A DNA stretch of 64,000 nt from Tribonema minus (GCA_017506865.1 JAFCMP010000115.1:124001-188000), one strand, 5' to 3'; shown: positions 22,485 to 33,822, counted from the stretch's first letter. Notes: generated by a model from the letters alone, not told the origin. Made by a program: numbers and translations.

Positions 22485-25046
22485 TAGGCGGCAGTAGCTG
22501 AGCAGCAAGTCCAGGGATGAGCGCTGAGTCGTGTCGCCTATAGCAGCCTGAGCAGTGCTGCTCGAACGCCTGCACGCTGCTCGTGACTCTATCTGCTTTG
22601 ACCACCAGAGTTTGTGCACAAGTGTTGCAGGGAGTCGCAGGGGCGCTGTCGCGGCTGTGCGTGCGCGTTTGGTTCGGCTGCGCATGCGCTTCCGTGTGCT
22701 CTGCCCCGGACGTCATGCTTTTTCCAGCGCCACACCAGGCATGCAGTGCATGAAGTATACTACATTCCTTCGAGGGCAAAGTGGGCCGTGCACATGCTGC
22801 CTGGAGCGGGCAGCGCAGCAGCATGTCTCAGCTAGCTTGTCATTCTCTGTGCGCAGCAACGTGCAGCTTGATGCAAGGACAGCCTGCGGCATGTATTCTT
22901 GTACTGGCTGCATGTCTCTACAGTACACGCTCAGTCACCTGCACATCGCGCTGCTGCATGTGGACGGGAATCAAACATCAAGCTTCAGCCGCAGAGTCTG
23001 TTGGTGGATGTGCTGCGTTGCTGTCACTAAGTGGGGGCACCTGCGCCCCGTGGCTTTCATGTTCAGCACTTTGCATGGCCGTGCACAGAGCATAATACAC
23101 ATGCATGAACTTGAAATCTACATGACATTTGAGGTATCTGCTTGATGCTGCTTGCTGTTGAGTATCATTTGCCTAAGCTCTCGCTGCACACACACTGCCT
23201 AATGCAATGACATGCTGACTATGTGTCAAATGGTTGCACATAGCTTTGTGATGCATGGTGTTGCCTTGCTTGCCGGTGTGCGGCCTCTATCAAGCACCAA
23301 ATTGCATGCTGCAGTGCTCGCATGGGCGCCATGACACGACTCACCTCATTGTCACACCTGCTCCTATGGGGCTTGCCACACTGGTCAAGTGGTCGTCCAT
23401 TGCGCAGGCGCACCAAATGCAATGTCTAGACGCTTGATTCAGCGGACATGATACTTCAAGTGGTAAGTTGGCTGCACTGTGAAATCGATAAAAAAATTGC
23501 AAATAATTAAACTATACCATCAAGTCGTATGGATACAAGCCGGGATCGTGGCTGAGGTAGCTTTAAAAAGCAGAGTGCTGACTCATGGCAAGGACCAGTG
23601 CCCATGCAATCAGCCTCGGTCAGGCCATAGCCTGCATCATGCTTGTGTCCGCAGCATACAGCTACTGTTCCTTGGAAGAGGCTGCTGTTGCAAGCAACTT
23701 ATGTTCAGGAGCTCCTAAACTATGTCTGAAGTGTGTGCGAGGCACTTGTCCGCCGCTTCCCACATATTTACAGCCGATGCAGTACACTGGCGTCACCCGT
23801 CTTGAACTTTACAGTGAAAGGTGGGTGTGCGCCTACAGGCCTCTCAGACCTCCCTGCATTCTTATGACAAAATAAAGCAACGTAGGGCGCCGGTCCCACG
23901 AATGAGAGCAATGCAATGCGTGTGACCAGCACATCCAAAAAGGCATGTGCGCCACTACGTTACAGAGGCTGCAAAGCTGGCGATGACAGTGCTCGCAGTG
24001 TCACATTGTCCAGCACCACCTACTACAACAACAACGTGAGGCCAGCCACCGCTGGTGATGCAGACTAATCTCAGTGCAGCCCTCACAAGCATGAGCTGTT
24101 GAATTTGGCCTCGAATTACATTTTGGGCAAGTACTGCTCCCCATCACGCAAACAGTGAAAGCGTAGAGCGCGGAAACAGCCTGGCGCAGCAGCTCGGCAG
24201 GTGCAAAGCTTTCGCATCGATGCGCCTAGTAGCACACATTTTGCGGCAGCGTGCATGCGCATCCTATCGGTTGCAGCACACTCCTGGCAAGCACCGGTCC
24301 TGTCCGGCGCGCGGCGCCCTGGACTCACCTACTGCGTCAACATAAAGTCTTTGCAGCCTGAAAATTGAATGAGGAGTCATGTACGTATGCATACTCCGGA
24401 AGGTATGTATGCATCTTCACTGGGCACCGGAGGCCGCTCAAGAATGGCCATGCAGGCCAGCAGCGGCGCGCAGTGGCAGCGGTGCAGTGCTCGCGAGTGC
24501 GCCGTTGTGTGTCCAGCTGACAGTGCGGTTTGTGGGCGGCCGGTGCCGAATGTTGAAGCATGAAAACCGTGTGCGCTGGCTTTAACAGAGCCAGAGGATC
24601 AAGGTGTTTCCAATAGATACAAAACATCAAGGCATACACACGTACTCAGATGAGCAGCGCCCGCATTCGGCCTCAGTACAGTCAACCACCTCTGCAATGG
24701 CTGAACAATAAATGACAAAGACCAATGTTTTGATGCTTTCTTTTTAAAGTCAAATTTCAAGGTGCGACTGCCGCCAGGCCTGCAGCGCCATCACTAATGC
24801 TGCTGCTGCGCTGCATTACGCATCCAACTAGCTAGCTTATGCGCCCGCACTGGACACTGCGAGTAGCGGACTACACGCGCGGCGACTGCGCAAACTCAGT
24901 CTGCTTGCCTCCAGCATGTTCTGCCTGCACCGCGTGTGCTCTTATGTACCATTTTGCCAGATCATCATTCTGCACATGTGTGCACAATGTACGCTGGCCG
25001 CAAGGACAAGGTGAGAATGTTCCCCGAGTACAAGCGTCCTATAGTA
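22485..25046. other. Gene-poor stretch with one weak small ORF
   Basis: No recognisable domain on either strand. One small open frame at 23585-23875 is listed separately. The GC-rich open frames antisense to the Gly-rich exon (to about 22690) are repeat shadows. Confidence 0.35.
23585..23875 (+). CDS. Small Cys-rich open frame, possibly secreted
   Basis: A 96-residue frame starts MARTSAHAISLGQAIACIML and continues hydrophobic to YSYCSLEEA, like a signal peptide. Further Cys residues follow (NLCSG, KLCLKC, GTCPP, WVCAY, RPPCIL). An AATAAA overlaps the stop codon, a possible poly(A) signal. No family recognised and GC content is ordinary, so chance is a real possibility. Confidence 0.2.
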   Translation: MARTSAHAISLGQAIACIMLVSAAYSYCSLEEAAVASNLCSGAPKLCLKCVRGTCPPLPTYLQPMQYTGVTRLELYSERWVCAYRPLRPPCILMTK

Positions 25047-25144
25047 ACTGTCACACGACATGTAGATTCCGTACAGCAAGCTTCAAAGTTAGATGCCATT
25101 CATCTGGGCTTTTTCGCGCCCTGAGCGAGAATTAATAAAAAGTA
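25047..25144 (+). repeat. Repeat family A, copy 2
   Basis: Contains CGACATGTAGATTCCGTACA, ATCTGGGCTTTTTCGCGCCC, TGAGCGAG and the AATTAATAAAAAGTAC end. The open frame crossing it ends in the peptide SSGLFRALSEN, which is also seen at the 30117 copy; that shared end reflects the repeat and not a protein family. Confidence 0.85.
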
Positions 25145-25839
25145 CCTTACTTCTCTACAATTCACCAACCAAGAAATACTTGACAGCATGAGTATTTCCG
25201 TCTCGTGCCAGCCGCCAGGACTTCCACCAGGGCGTTGCATTAAAGATGCGGTATGATACTGCATTGCTCATCAAGCGCGCTGCACTGCTTGCCTTAGGTG
25301 AGAGATGTTGTTGTTGAAAGCACGCCACGATGACAGATATTCGGTGTGGTGCAGAGCTGACCATCGCCTTGTGGCACTGGCCAAGGGACGCACTTGAACA
25401 TTGCCCGGAGTTTTATTGCTGTGAAGTGAGGTAATTGTCCGTTGTTGCGCTGGATAATACCTTGACTGCTAGCCTCACTCCGATACAAGCGAGCTCAGCG
25501 AATGTACCATGGTCGATGCATTGTGTGTTCCCTCGTGAAAGCAACGCAACGCAACCCTACAAGCTGAGCAGCGACGCGTCCATCTGTCTGTGCAACACTT
25601 ATCTGCTGACATGTGCTGTATCAGCAGTAGCAGCAGCAGCGGCGGCAACAGCAGAAGCACCAGTAGCAGGCAGCATGACACAAATCAAACAATCCGTACA
25701 GGACGAGCTGCATGCGATGACGCGTATATATTGACCGCGAACAACAAGCAAGCATGCCTGCGTCAGTCGGTGCAGGCGCGCGCACACAGACGTGCATGCT
25801 ATGACACTGAACCTGCAACTGCAACCATGCAACCGCCGC
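25145..25839. other. Intergenic stretch before ankyrin relic
   Basis: No supported gene. A short CAG/CGG-rich run near 25620-25670 gives Ser/Ala repeats in several frames. Confidence 0.35.
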
Positions 25840-27395
25840 TCACCGGAGACCTAGCCATGCGACTCGACATGTCGAAGCCGTGGTCGCTCTCTTCAACGCC
25901 GTCAGAGTCCTGATCATCGCTAGAAGAGTCTTCCTTAAGCTCCTGTGGCTCGGGCACCTGTTGGCGCGCGCCCAATCCGCCACGCGCCGGTGCCCCTGCC
26001 TCTCAGCGGACCGTATGGTCTTGCCGTCCCAGGGGCACCCGTTGGCCCGTGCCCACTGCAGCATGTCGAGACGGCCGCTGTTTGCGGCAGAGCTGCAGGT
26101 CTCCTCGTCCCAGGGGCACCCGTTGGCGCGCGCCCACTGCAGCACTTCGAGGTGCCCGCGGTCGGCGGCAGTGCTGCACACCGCAGCATCCCAAGGGCAG
26201 CCGTTGGCACGGGCCCATTGCAGCACGTGCAGGGCCCCCTTGCGCGCAGCGCATGTGCACGTCATCGCGTCCCAGGGGCAGCCGTTAGCGCGCGCCCACT
26301 GCAGCACCTCGAGGTGCCCACCGCTTGCGCTAGCGGAGCACGTGCTTTCCCTGACCACGCACCCGTTTGCCTTCGCCCACTGCAGCACCTCCAGGTGCCC
26401 CCGTAGCGCAGCTCGGCTGCATGTGCGGTCATTCCATGGGCATCCGTTGGCGCGCGCCCACTGCAGCACCGCGACGTGGCCGTTGCACGCCGCGTGCAGG
26501 CACGTTTCGGTGTCCCAGGGGCAGCCGTTTGTGCGCGCCCACTGAAGCATGTCGAGACGGCCGCTGCTCGCAGCGTCTCGGCACGTGCGCGAGTCCCAGG
26601 GGCAGCCGTTGGCTCGCAGCCACTGCAGCACGTCGAGACGCCCCCCCCTGACGACGTCTCTGCACGTTCTCGCGTCCCACGGGCACCCGTTGGCGTGCGC
26701 CCACTGCAACACGTCTAGGTGCGCGTTCTTGGCGGCATATCTGCACGTCTCCTCGGTCCACGGGCAGCGGTGTGCATGAGCCCACTGCAGCACCGCGAGG
26801 TGCCCGCCCTTCGCCGTGTGTGAGCATGCGTCTTCATGCCACGGGCAACCCTGTGCACGAGCTCACTGCAGCACCGCAACGTGCCCGCCTGCGGCGGCAG
26901 CGATGGGCGTGAGCATGTCCCAGTCGCAGCCGACCCCGCGCAGCCACTGCAGCACCTCCTGCTGACCGCCCCCTGCAGCGCATCTGCACATCGACATTCC
27001 TTCTTTGCCATTGCCAAAACGCCAAGGGTGACACTGACGCAGCCACTTCAACAGCTGCAGATGTCCCCTCTCGATGGCGATGAATGCGTGCCGTGGCAGC
27101 AGCTCTGTCGCGTGTGTGCTGCGGAGCAGTAGCAATGCCTTCATATCGCTCTGCGGATGCATGAGTCCTGCGCCATGGCGGCATCCATGCCGTTCTGCAC
27201 CGCCCAGGTGATCAGGCTGGTGCTGCCGACAGCATCCGCCGCCACGGTTTGGTGCCTCCTTAGGGGTGGAATGAGCTCCAGCACATCGTGGAAGGCGTGG
27301 CAGGTGCTCCTGGTCATCAGCGATGGAGGCAAGAACGCCAGGACACGGGGAGCGGCACTCAGGATCGTCTGCCATAATTGCGTGGGAGTCGTCAC
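25840..27395 (-). pseudogene. Ankyrin-like repeat protein, recently broken
   Basis: Reads from ATG 27395 with MTTPTQLWQTILSAAPRVLA and an F-box-like helical lead-in, then AVQNGMDAAMAQDSCIRRAI before a +1 frame change near 27150. The second frame carries FIAIERGHLQLLKWLRQCHP and the first repeats, ending at a TGA (26863-26865) exactly where LQWARAQGCPW would continue (TGG to TGA). Beyond the stop the frame stays open to 25840 with 11 tandem 27-residue (81-bp) units of the form VLQWARANGCPWDxxTCxxAAxxGHLE. These are degenerate ankyrin helices, a style common in heterokont algae and large DNA viruses; ankyrin arrays bind proteins. One frameshift and one nonsense codon in otherwise clean repeats suggest recent loss, or a shorter product starting after the stop (MLQWAHAHRCPW at 26793). 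Confidence 0.7.
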
Positions 27396-27589
27396 TCAAG
27401 TGGAAGGCCAACTTCAAGTCAACGTTGAAGTTGATGGAAGTTCTCCTTAAAAAAAATTCTGAGCCGCAGCGGGGTAGATATGCCACGCCATGTTGCTGTG
27501 GCTGCCGCGCCTCGCCCTCTTTGTTAGCCACCCTGCACCTGCTGGCGAGCCCGGTTTGCATCAAGACACTCCGCCTCCAGTTGATGGGA

Positions 27590-27800
27590 GCCGAGACGGT
27601 CACATGTTACCCTCCAATATCCGGGCTTGTCTGCTCTCTACGTTGTCCAACAGGAGCACCTGCGGGAGCATGTGCCCGCCCCAGGAAGCATCAAATCGTG
27701 GCGGCGGATGCTGTCAGTAGCATCAGCCTGATCAGGAGGGCGCTGCAGAAACGGCATGGCGCGCAGGACTTGTGCATCCGCAGGGGCGATAGCAAACGAC
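27590..27800 (+). pseudogene. Fragment of ankyrin-gene N-terminal region
   Basis: Opposite-strand copy of the N-terminal part of the ankyrin gene. HQIVAADAVSSISLIRRALQ, then LCIRRGD, matches HQTVAADAVGSTSLITWAVQ and SCIRRAI of the minus-strand gene. The match covers about 70 codons and has no repeats following. Confidence 0.65.
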
Positions 27801-28039
27801 ATTCCGCAGTTTTACGTGCAACAGTAATTGCGATCATGTATGCCCTTGGCTCATGCCCAGAGCAGGCGACTATGTAGAAGACATGCATAGCAGCAGCAGG
27901 CACATCAAGGTTTGAGCACAGATTATCACAGTGATTATCACACCGGCTTAGGCGCTGCATCAGGCGACGCTGCTCATTTGCTATATGCTGCGAAGGCTCC
28001 AAGCATCTCCATAGACTACTTGGTCTCCTCTAACAATTG

Positions 28040-28480
28040 GTCGTCATTTGTATGCAACGCCTTAACATGTTGATCCATGCTCTGCTTTTGCGTGAATTTT
28101 TCGTTGCAGTCTGGCCATACATACACAGGGCACGTCCATGCTGCACTCATGAGCGGCCTTCACGTGTCCTTGCATGACTTGTGCCATGGAGAACATTGAG
28201 TCACAGTCTGGCGATGTTTAGGACATCCTTGGTGCCTTCATGCACGACCTTGAAAAGGTTTTGCATACTTTTTTTGGTTGAGATAATTGACTGCAGACCG
28301 ACAACGTGCATGCCACCTCCGTGACGCTGTGATGAATTGCTTCCGCGTGGACCTGCATGGTGGACATTTGTGTGAATATGCAATTGCAGTCTGGCCACAT
28401 ACAAACTATATATCCTTCGTGCCCTCGTGAACCACCTTCATGCTGCTGCACATTCTGCTTTGTTGAAAATCGAGACAACA
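28040..28480 (-). pseudogene. C2H2-type zinc-finger array relic
   Basis: Three related finger-like units lie on the minus strand in shifting frames. Unit 1 (about 28410-28335): CMWPDCNCIFTQMSTMQVH then AEAIH. Unit 2 (about 28211-28148): PDCDSMFSMAQVMQGHVKAAH. Unit 3 (about 28127-28053): VWPDCNEKFTQKQSMDQHVK then ALH. Consensus is C-x4-C-x12-H-x4-H with WPDC and F-T-Q. Unit 3 lacks the first Cys and unit 2 is one frame off unit 3. A possible fourth (FSTKQNVQQHEGG, about 28470) lacks its Cys pair. It is a decayed DNA-binding or transposon-associated finger array. Confidence 0.5.
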
Positions 28481-30116
28481 GACCGAGCGGTAGCTCAGCG
28501 GGCATCAGCAGTACTGGGTTGCAGCATGCGTGTTGCAAGTGAAAAGCATACATCATGACTTGAATTGGAGCTAAATCTGAGGCTGCTGGTGGTATAGCAG
28601 TATCCTCGGTCATGACGCAATACTGAAGGTGGGAAAGCAATTCATGTCAAAGCATGCACCGCGCATGAGCTGCGTCTCACCTGTATCGTTTGTTTCTCTT
28701 TTGATGATGATGACGTCTTGAAGCACTAGTACTCGTGACGGAGGAACGTACTACAGGTGTGTGAAGTAAAAACGCTCTTCAGGTGCACGCGTTGGTGTGT
28801 ACTGTGACGATGTGTGAGCCTCTTGATGCGCTGTTAGGTGGGTGAGCTTTTTGTCTGATCTTACGGTGCACACGGTGCCCAGTTTTGTTGGAGCAACATC
28901 TGCTTCAAATACCATAGCGAGTGTTGCTGACTGTTTCGGTCATCCCACGCGCGCCTACTGCCATCCGCCAAGTACTGCTAACTGCAACATTGATGACGAT
29001 GATAGTGCAGTGATTCAAAAACAAGCTTCAGCGACACTGCTGCTCTGTTTGCGTGCACATGACCGAGCTTGCTTGACATAGATATCACTTGCAAAACACT
29101 ACTCAAAAGCGCTTGTATGTTGCCAAACTTCTGCCTGTTGCAGCAATATGGAGCTGCAATATGGGCACAGCACACAGCTCACACACACTTTGCCGGTTTC
29201 CACGTTGCTGCTATGGCCTGTATCTCTTTGCACGCAACGATTGGGGTCACACACACCTGTTGGCATCGCGGGCACAACGCACAAGATGCTGTGAGATGCC
29301 ACACCAAGCATATGGCTTGGCATGTCGTGCCAGTTGGTGCGCTAGTAGCACGATAGCATCAGACTCAAATAGTGCTCAACGCCCTTTGCAGCGTATCACC
29401 TGCAGATGACACAGGCAGCCATAGATGCGAGTCTTACATGATGTACTACTCTCATTGACATCAAGTGCTTCGGTTGTCCACGCATGCCGCCCTCCGTTCG
29501 TACAGCCTACCAGGTCGGCGCCGCTTCCCTTGGCACGAGCGCGCATTGGTAGTTTCAAAACACAATGGGGGGTGAGTCGGACGTTCTGCGTGTACTGGGT
29601 TGAAGCGCGTAGTCCACGCTCTACAACAGATTTGGCGTGCCAGAACAACAGCGCGGCATTGCTACAGACCGACGCTTCTGCCACAAGTAAGGCCCTGGCA
29701 CCGCCCCTTGCCTGATTTTGCAGACTAGAAGTATGCCGATGATCTGTTGAAATACAAGCTCAAGCGGTGTTACAATGCTTCACCGGCGGCTGCCACGCTT
29801 TTTCCAAAAGTCTGAATGCCGTGATGCCATTCATATCTGCCTGTGCTTGCAAGAATTGCTGCACAGCTCAAAGCAGCAAAGCACACATGAATCAACAACA
29901 AGTGGCTTCATTTGACATGTTCAGTTTGCAAGCAACACAGTGAGCAAGGTATGCATGACTCTTGCAGTTGAGCAATTCAGATCAAGAAACATCGTGTAGC
30001 TCATGGGAAAGGCAAGCATGAATCGTTCATTCGCCGCGTGCACTGGACTCTTGTGTTTGTGGCGGGTCTGTGTGCGCGCACTATGTGTGGCTATTGCCAC
30101 GGTGCATAGGTACATT
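28481..30116. other. Gene-poor stretch
   Basis: Short overlapping open frames on both strands without bias, domain or splice support. No structure noticed beyond single-copy AT/GC-balanced DNA. Confidence 0.35.
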
Positions 30117-30216
30117 GCGACACTTTCAGACTGTCATACGACATGTAGATTCCTTACAGCTAGATGCCAATCATCTGGGCTTTTTCGCGCCCTGAGCGAG
30201 AATTAATAAAAAGTAC
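30117..30216 (+). repeat. Repeat family A, copy 3
   Basis: Near-full copy: GCGACACTTTCAGACTGTCA, CGACATGTAGATTCCTTACA, GGGCTTTTTCGCGCCC and the AATTAATAAAAAGTAC end, immediately followed by ATGGGGTCCACGTGG. Confidence 0.9.
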
Positions 30217-30284
30217 ATGGGGTCCACGTGGCATGTTTGTACATGTGGATCTTCACCTGAGCAGATCTGACGGGCTAATAAGCC

Positions 30285-30734
30285 TCAGCACGCAACACCC
30301 ATGAAAGTCAGCACCAGGCCAATAACGAGTGCACTGAGAACCCCAAAGCTGCCGCTCATGGCCATGACGTTGCCGTCCATGACTGCGAGCTTTCTGACCA
30401 GGGTAGTCTCAAGTGTGGTAATTGATGCGGCCATCTTTGCCTCCAGCGTGTTCACCCTCTTGACCAGCGTGGCAATGTCCTCAGCCGCCTTCGCCTGCTC
30501 CTGACGAATTTTGAGAAGCAGTACATTGGCCGCTGTTTGGAGGCGCACACCACCTGGCGTCGTTTCGCCGACTCGGAACGCCTGCGAGGCATCAGGCTGC
30601 TCTTGGTTGGAGGCTCTCCTGTCGCAGCAGCACGATGAAAGGCATGTGACGGCACAGCCACGGATGAAGCCGGCCAGGCTCTTGCATGCATCAAGCTTTA
30701 TGCGGTGTTGATAAATGGCAAAAGCAACCGTAAT
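30285..30734 (-). CDS. 3' exon of a coiled-coil protein with C-terminal membrane anchor
   Basis: On the minus strand a frame is open from after a TAG (30735-30737) to a stop at 30285. It encodes, in order: LDACKSLAGFIRGCAVTC with a Cys cluster (SSCCCDRR, possible palmitoylation or metal site), a linker, a heptad-like helix (EDIATLVKRVNTLEAKM, then TTLETTLVRKLAVMDG) and a C-terminal hydrophobic segment (FGVLSALVIGLVLTFMG). There is no ATG in the open part, so it is probably a terminal exon with its acceptor between 30700 and 30734; earlier exons should lie above 30740. The coiled coil plus short C-terminal TM resembles DUF1640/CCDC90-type proteins of mitochondria, but that is a tentative architectural comparison. 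Confidence 0.45.
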   Translation of the reverse strand: MTVAFAIYQHRIKLDACKSLAGFIRGCAVTCLSSCCCDRRASNQEQPDASQAFRVGETTPGGVRLQTAANVLLLKIRQEQAKAAEDIATLVKRVNTLEAKMAASITTLETTLVRKLAVMDGNVMAMSGSFGVLSALVIGLVLTFMGVAC

Positions 30735-30970
30735 CTAATCCAAGTCTTCTGCCTCTTGCAGGTTTAAGCACACGCATTCGCGCGTGGAGTAGTGTGAAGG
30801 AGACACCAAGAAAACAGGGTGCTTGCCGCTGCCCACGAGAAGCTGCGCTGGAAAACTCGTCATGCGACGCCAAATTAGCGTCATGTGCGACAGAGGCGCT
30901 GCTGCTGCTGCTTCAGAACTCTGTCAGAAGCGCAAACAATAAAGTATTTGTAGCCCGAAGTGCCGCAGGA

Positions 30971-30992
30971 TTAGGGTTAGGGTTAGGGTTAG
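30971..30992 (+). repeat. Interstitial telomere-type array (TTAGGG)
   Basis: Three and a half TTAGGG units, in the G-rich sense on the plus strand. Confidence 0.9.
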
Positions 30993-31450
30993 CCCGCCTC
31001 GGAGACCAAGCACCACTGTGCTGCTCGCTGCTGCAGTCAGCGGCTGTACACAGCCTCAGCAAGCAGCAAAAACAGGCGAAGAAAGTCAACAAGTCATCGT
31101 CGTCAACTACTTTGCAGTGGCTCACCATCGACCCTACTGTCGCCTAACCGCGGCAATGCTGAGGGCGGCGGCTGAACCAGGCTAGCCACAGAGCCCATGC
31201 TGGACACCAGCACGATCAAACAGGCGGGCAGGTGCATGGCAAAGATGACCGCTTGCTGGATGCCTGGGCTGAGGTGGAGTGCGACTGCTGCCGGCAAAAA
31301 GAAAGTGCGTGTGTGCCGGTCCAAGAATAAACAACTTGAAGTTTTGTTCGCGAAAACAAAGGAGCGAGCGTTGCTGATGCTGCCGCGCGGCGACTTCTTT
31401 CGTAGCCAGCCTGCACATGCCGAGGCATCATTTGCAGCCATCATCGATAG

Positions 31451-31451
<1 letters not shown>

Positions 31452-31490
<39 letters not shown>
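31452..31490. repeat. (CA)n microsatellite
   Basis: About 19 uninterrupted CA dinucleotides. Confidence 0.98.
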
Positions 31491-31494
<4 letters not shown>

Positions 31495-31559
31495 TCACCC
31501 CGTGAAAGGGAATAAATTATCGACAAAGATGGCAGCCGACACGGTCATGCCCTCCTTAT

Positions 31560-32760
31560 CCTAGCTTTTCTGCCTTTGAAGCTTATATCCAGGAGCGCCT
31601 GCGAGAGCACGTGCCTACCTCAAGGAATGCATCAAATCGTGGCGGCGGATGCTGTCAGTAGCACCAGCTGATCAGGAGGGCGCTGCAGAACGGCATGGAC
31701 GCCACTTGTGCACTTGCAGGGGCGATATGAGCGTTGCTACCGCTCCATGGCACACACATGACAGCACTGCAAATATGGCACACGGAGATAGATCGCTGCC
31801 GAGATGATACATGTGCAGCTCGTGCAGTGGCTGCGACAGCATTGCTGCACTGCTGACAGGGGCGCCTAACTGTGCCGAGTCGCTGCCAAAGGCGGTCCGA
31901 TTGAGGTGCTGCAGCGGCTGCTCTGGGTCGGCAGAGCGTGGGACGCAACCATACTCAGAGTCGCCGTGGCAGGCGGACAGCGTTCGGTGTTGCAGTGGGC
32001 GCGTACAAACATGCGTCTCTTGGATGCACGCACGTGTTCAAGCGTGGCAGGCAGCGGGCACCTTGGGGGTACTGCAGTGGGCGCACGCTAACAGGTTTGC
32101 TGAACGTGAGGAGGTGCTTGCCTACGGTGGGCGGTGGGCACCTGGCAGTGCTGCGTTGGGCATAAGGCAATGGCTGCCCCTGAGAATCGAACACGTGCAG
32201 AGACGCTGCGGGCAGCAGGCGCCTTGCATTGCTGCAGTGGGCGCGCAACAACAGGTGCCCCTGGGATGGATGATTATGCAATTATGCAGCTATGCTGCAG
32301 GCGGATGGCACCTTCAGGTCCTGCAGTGGCCGCACGCAAATGGGTTTGTGATTAACATACGAGCTGTCGTTGCGAAACAGTCGGGATGCTCCAGTCGGCT
32401 CATGCAAATGGGTGCCCCTGGGACCGGTGCTCCATGGATGTGCACATATGCTGCAGAGGACAGGAAACTCGATATACTGCAGTGGGCGCGTGCCAACGGG
32501 TGCCCATGGGATAAGACATCGTGCACCTCTGCTGCAGCAAAGGGCATCTTCAGGTGCCGCAATGGGCGCGCAAAAATATCTGTCGCTAGGGTGAGGAGAC
32601 ATGCGATTGTGGTGCCCAGTTCAGACTAGTCACCTGGAGATGCTGCGATGGGCCCGTGCCAATGAGTGTCGGTGGACAGCGATATCATATCATGCCAAGG
32701 AAGCAGACGAGTTGCACATGGTTGAATGGGCATGTAGCAACGGGTGTCCTGAGCCCACAT
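31560..32760 (+). pseudogene. Second ankyrin-like gene relic, heavily decayed
   Basis: The lead-in (MHQIVAADAVSSTS, 31628 on) matches the N-terminal part of the minus-strand ankyrin gene. The array follows in several frames: GGQRSVLQWARTNMRLLDAR (about 31975), a GHLGGTAVGAR unit, LQVLQWPHANGFVINIRAVV (about 32315) and LDILQWARANGCPWDKTSC (about 32470). Unit spacing stays near 80 bp while the frame changes repeatedly. Loss is older than in the 25.8-27.4 kb copy. Confidence 0.65.
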
Positions 32761-33266
32761 GAGGCACCCTGATGCCGCCGTCATCGTGTCGCATGTTGAT
32801 AGCCAGGGCTTGCCCATGTGGACGGGGGCGAGAGGCTTGCTTCAGCTCCGTAGTGGGTGCTCTTGTGAGTGGCCATTGTAGGGATAGGTGGTGTTGCAGG
32901 TGACTTTGCAGTTGATGTTGCTCCAGCGCGCATAAACGCCGCGTCTGTGTGCGCTCGTTTGCTTGAGTGCCTATGGCGCACGCTCGCTTGCATGCAGTCA
33001 ATGGATGCTCATCGGCGCTTGCGGCTCGGTAAAGACGGACAGAGTTATGCTGCTGCCGCTGCTGCCGTTCTGGGCAATCTGTGCAGTGCTGTGTAGGCGT
33101 GTGTGTTGTGCATGTACACATATGCATACCTACCTGTACATCGACATGTGGAGGCAGTTTCCTTCCCAGTCTACGCAGCTGCCTGTGACTCAGACATCTC
33201 ATCGTAGAAAGGGATGACATGCAGACTTGCAATCTGCTGGTGCTGGTGCTGCTTTTTGATGCAGCA
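32761..33266. other. Gene-poor stretch
   Basis: No supported coding frame; a GCTGCTGCCGCTGCTGCCGTT run lies near 33048-33068. Confidence 0.35.
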
Positions 33267-33700
33267 GTACATATCAAAGGGGAGGACGCAAAGGTCAAGC
33301 ACCACACCGGCACCTTGAAGTCGTCTTGGGCTTTTGTGCCGTTCGTGCAGGAGTCGTACGGACGTCTGGGCAAGCAGACAAGCCTTTTTGTTAAGGAGTT
33401 GGCAATGCACTCAGCACTGTGCTCAGGGGGGGGTAGGCAGATGTGTTACGCAAGGCCGGGTTAGCTAAGCGTCAGATCCTCATTGAGCTGAGCATATCGC
33501 TGGCGCGGGAGTTGGCGGAGCGCGTCATGGCGTACACACGCGGAGCGCGAATGCTGGGCTGTGTTGCAGCGCCGGTATCCAAGCTCCTAGGGCACAGCGC
33601 AGACTAGGCTGCTGCGCTGACGTAAGCTTTTCGATTGCATAGGCAACCCGGCCTCCCTTGGGCCTTTATAAATACAAGTCCATACGTACATATCAAAGGG
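33267..33700 (+). mobile_element. 5'-truncated retrotransposon copy with 15-bp target-site duplication
   Basis: Segment 33282-33685 matches the last part of the ORF and the 3' tail of the element at 17.1-20.8 kb (from about 20434 to 20840, very high identity by eye, including the TAG stop and the tail GCCTTTATAAATACAAG). It is flanked by perfect direct repeats GTACATATCAAAGGG at 33267-33281 and 33686-33700. A 5'-truncated copy of a 3' end between long target duplications is the signature of target-primed reverse transcription. It fixes the element's 3' end and shows no poly(A) tail. Confidence 0.93.
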
Positions 33701-33716
33701 ATTGACAAAGCGCATT

Positions 33717-33822
33717 GAGGCACTTTCACGGTGTTCAGGCAGACACATGTAGATGCTGATTACAAGCTGGTTGTCCACCATCTGGGCTTTTTGCGCCCTG
33801 AGCGAGAATTAATGAAAAGTGC
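33717..33822 (+). repeat. Repeat family A, copy 4 (diverged)
   Basis: GAGGCACTTTCACGG, ACACATGTAGATGC, ATCTGGGCTTTTTGCGCCC (two bases lost in the core) and AATTAATGAAAAGTGC. It starts just 17 bp after the retrotransposon copy. Confidence 0.75.

Noticed and set aside
22006..22824. Long minus-strand frame antisense to the Gly-rich exon
   Set aside because: Arg/Cys/Ser-rich artefact of the GGCGGC repeat; the plus-strand frame has a matching signal peptide, phase and paralogue.
28480..28530. tRNA-like A box (GGTAGCTCAGCGGG)
   Set aside because: No matching B box, acceptor stem or anticodon arm within a tRNA length; chance match.
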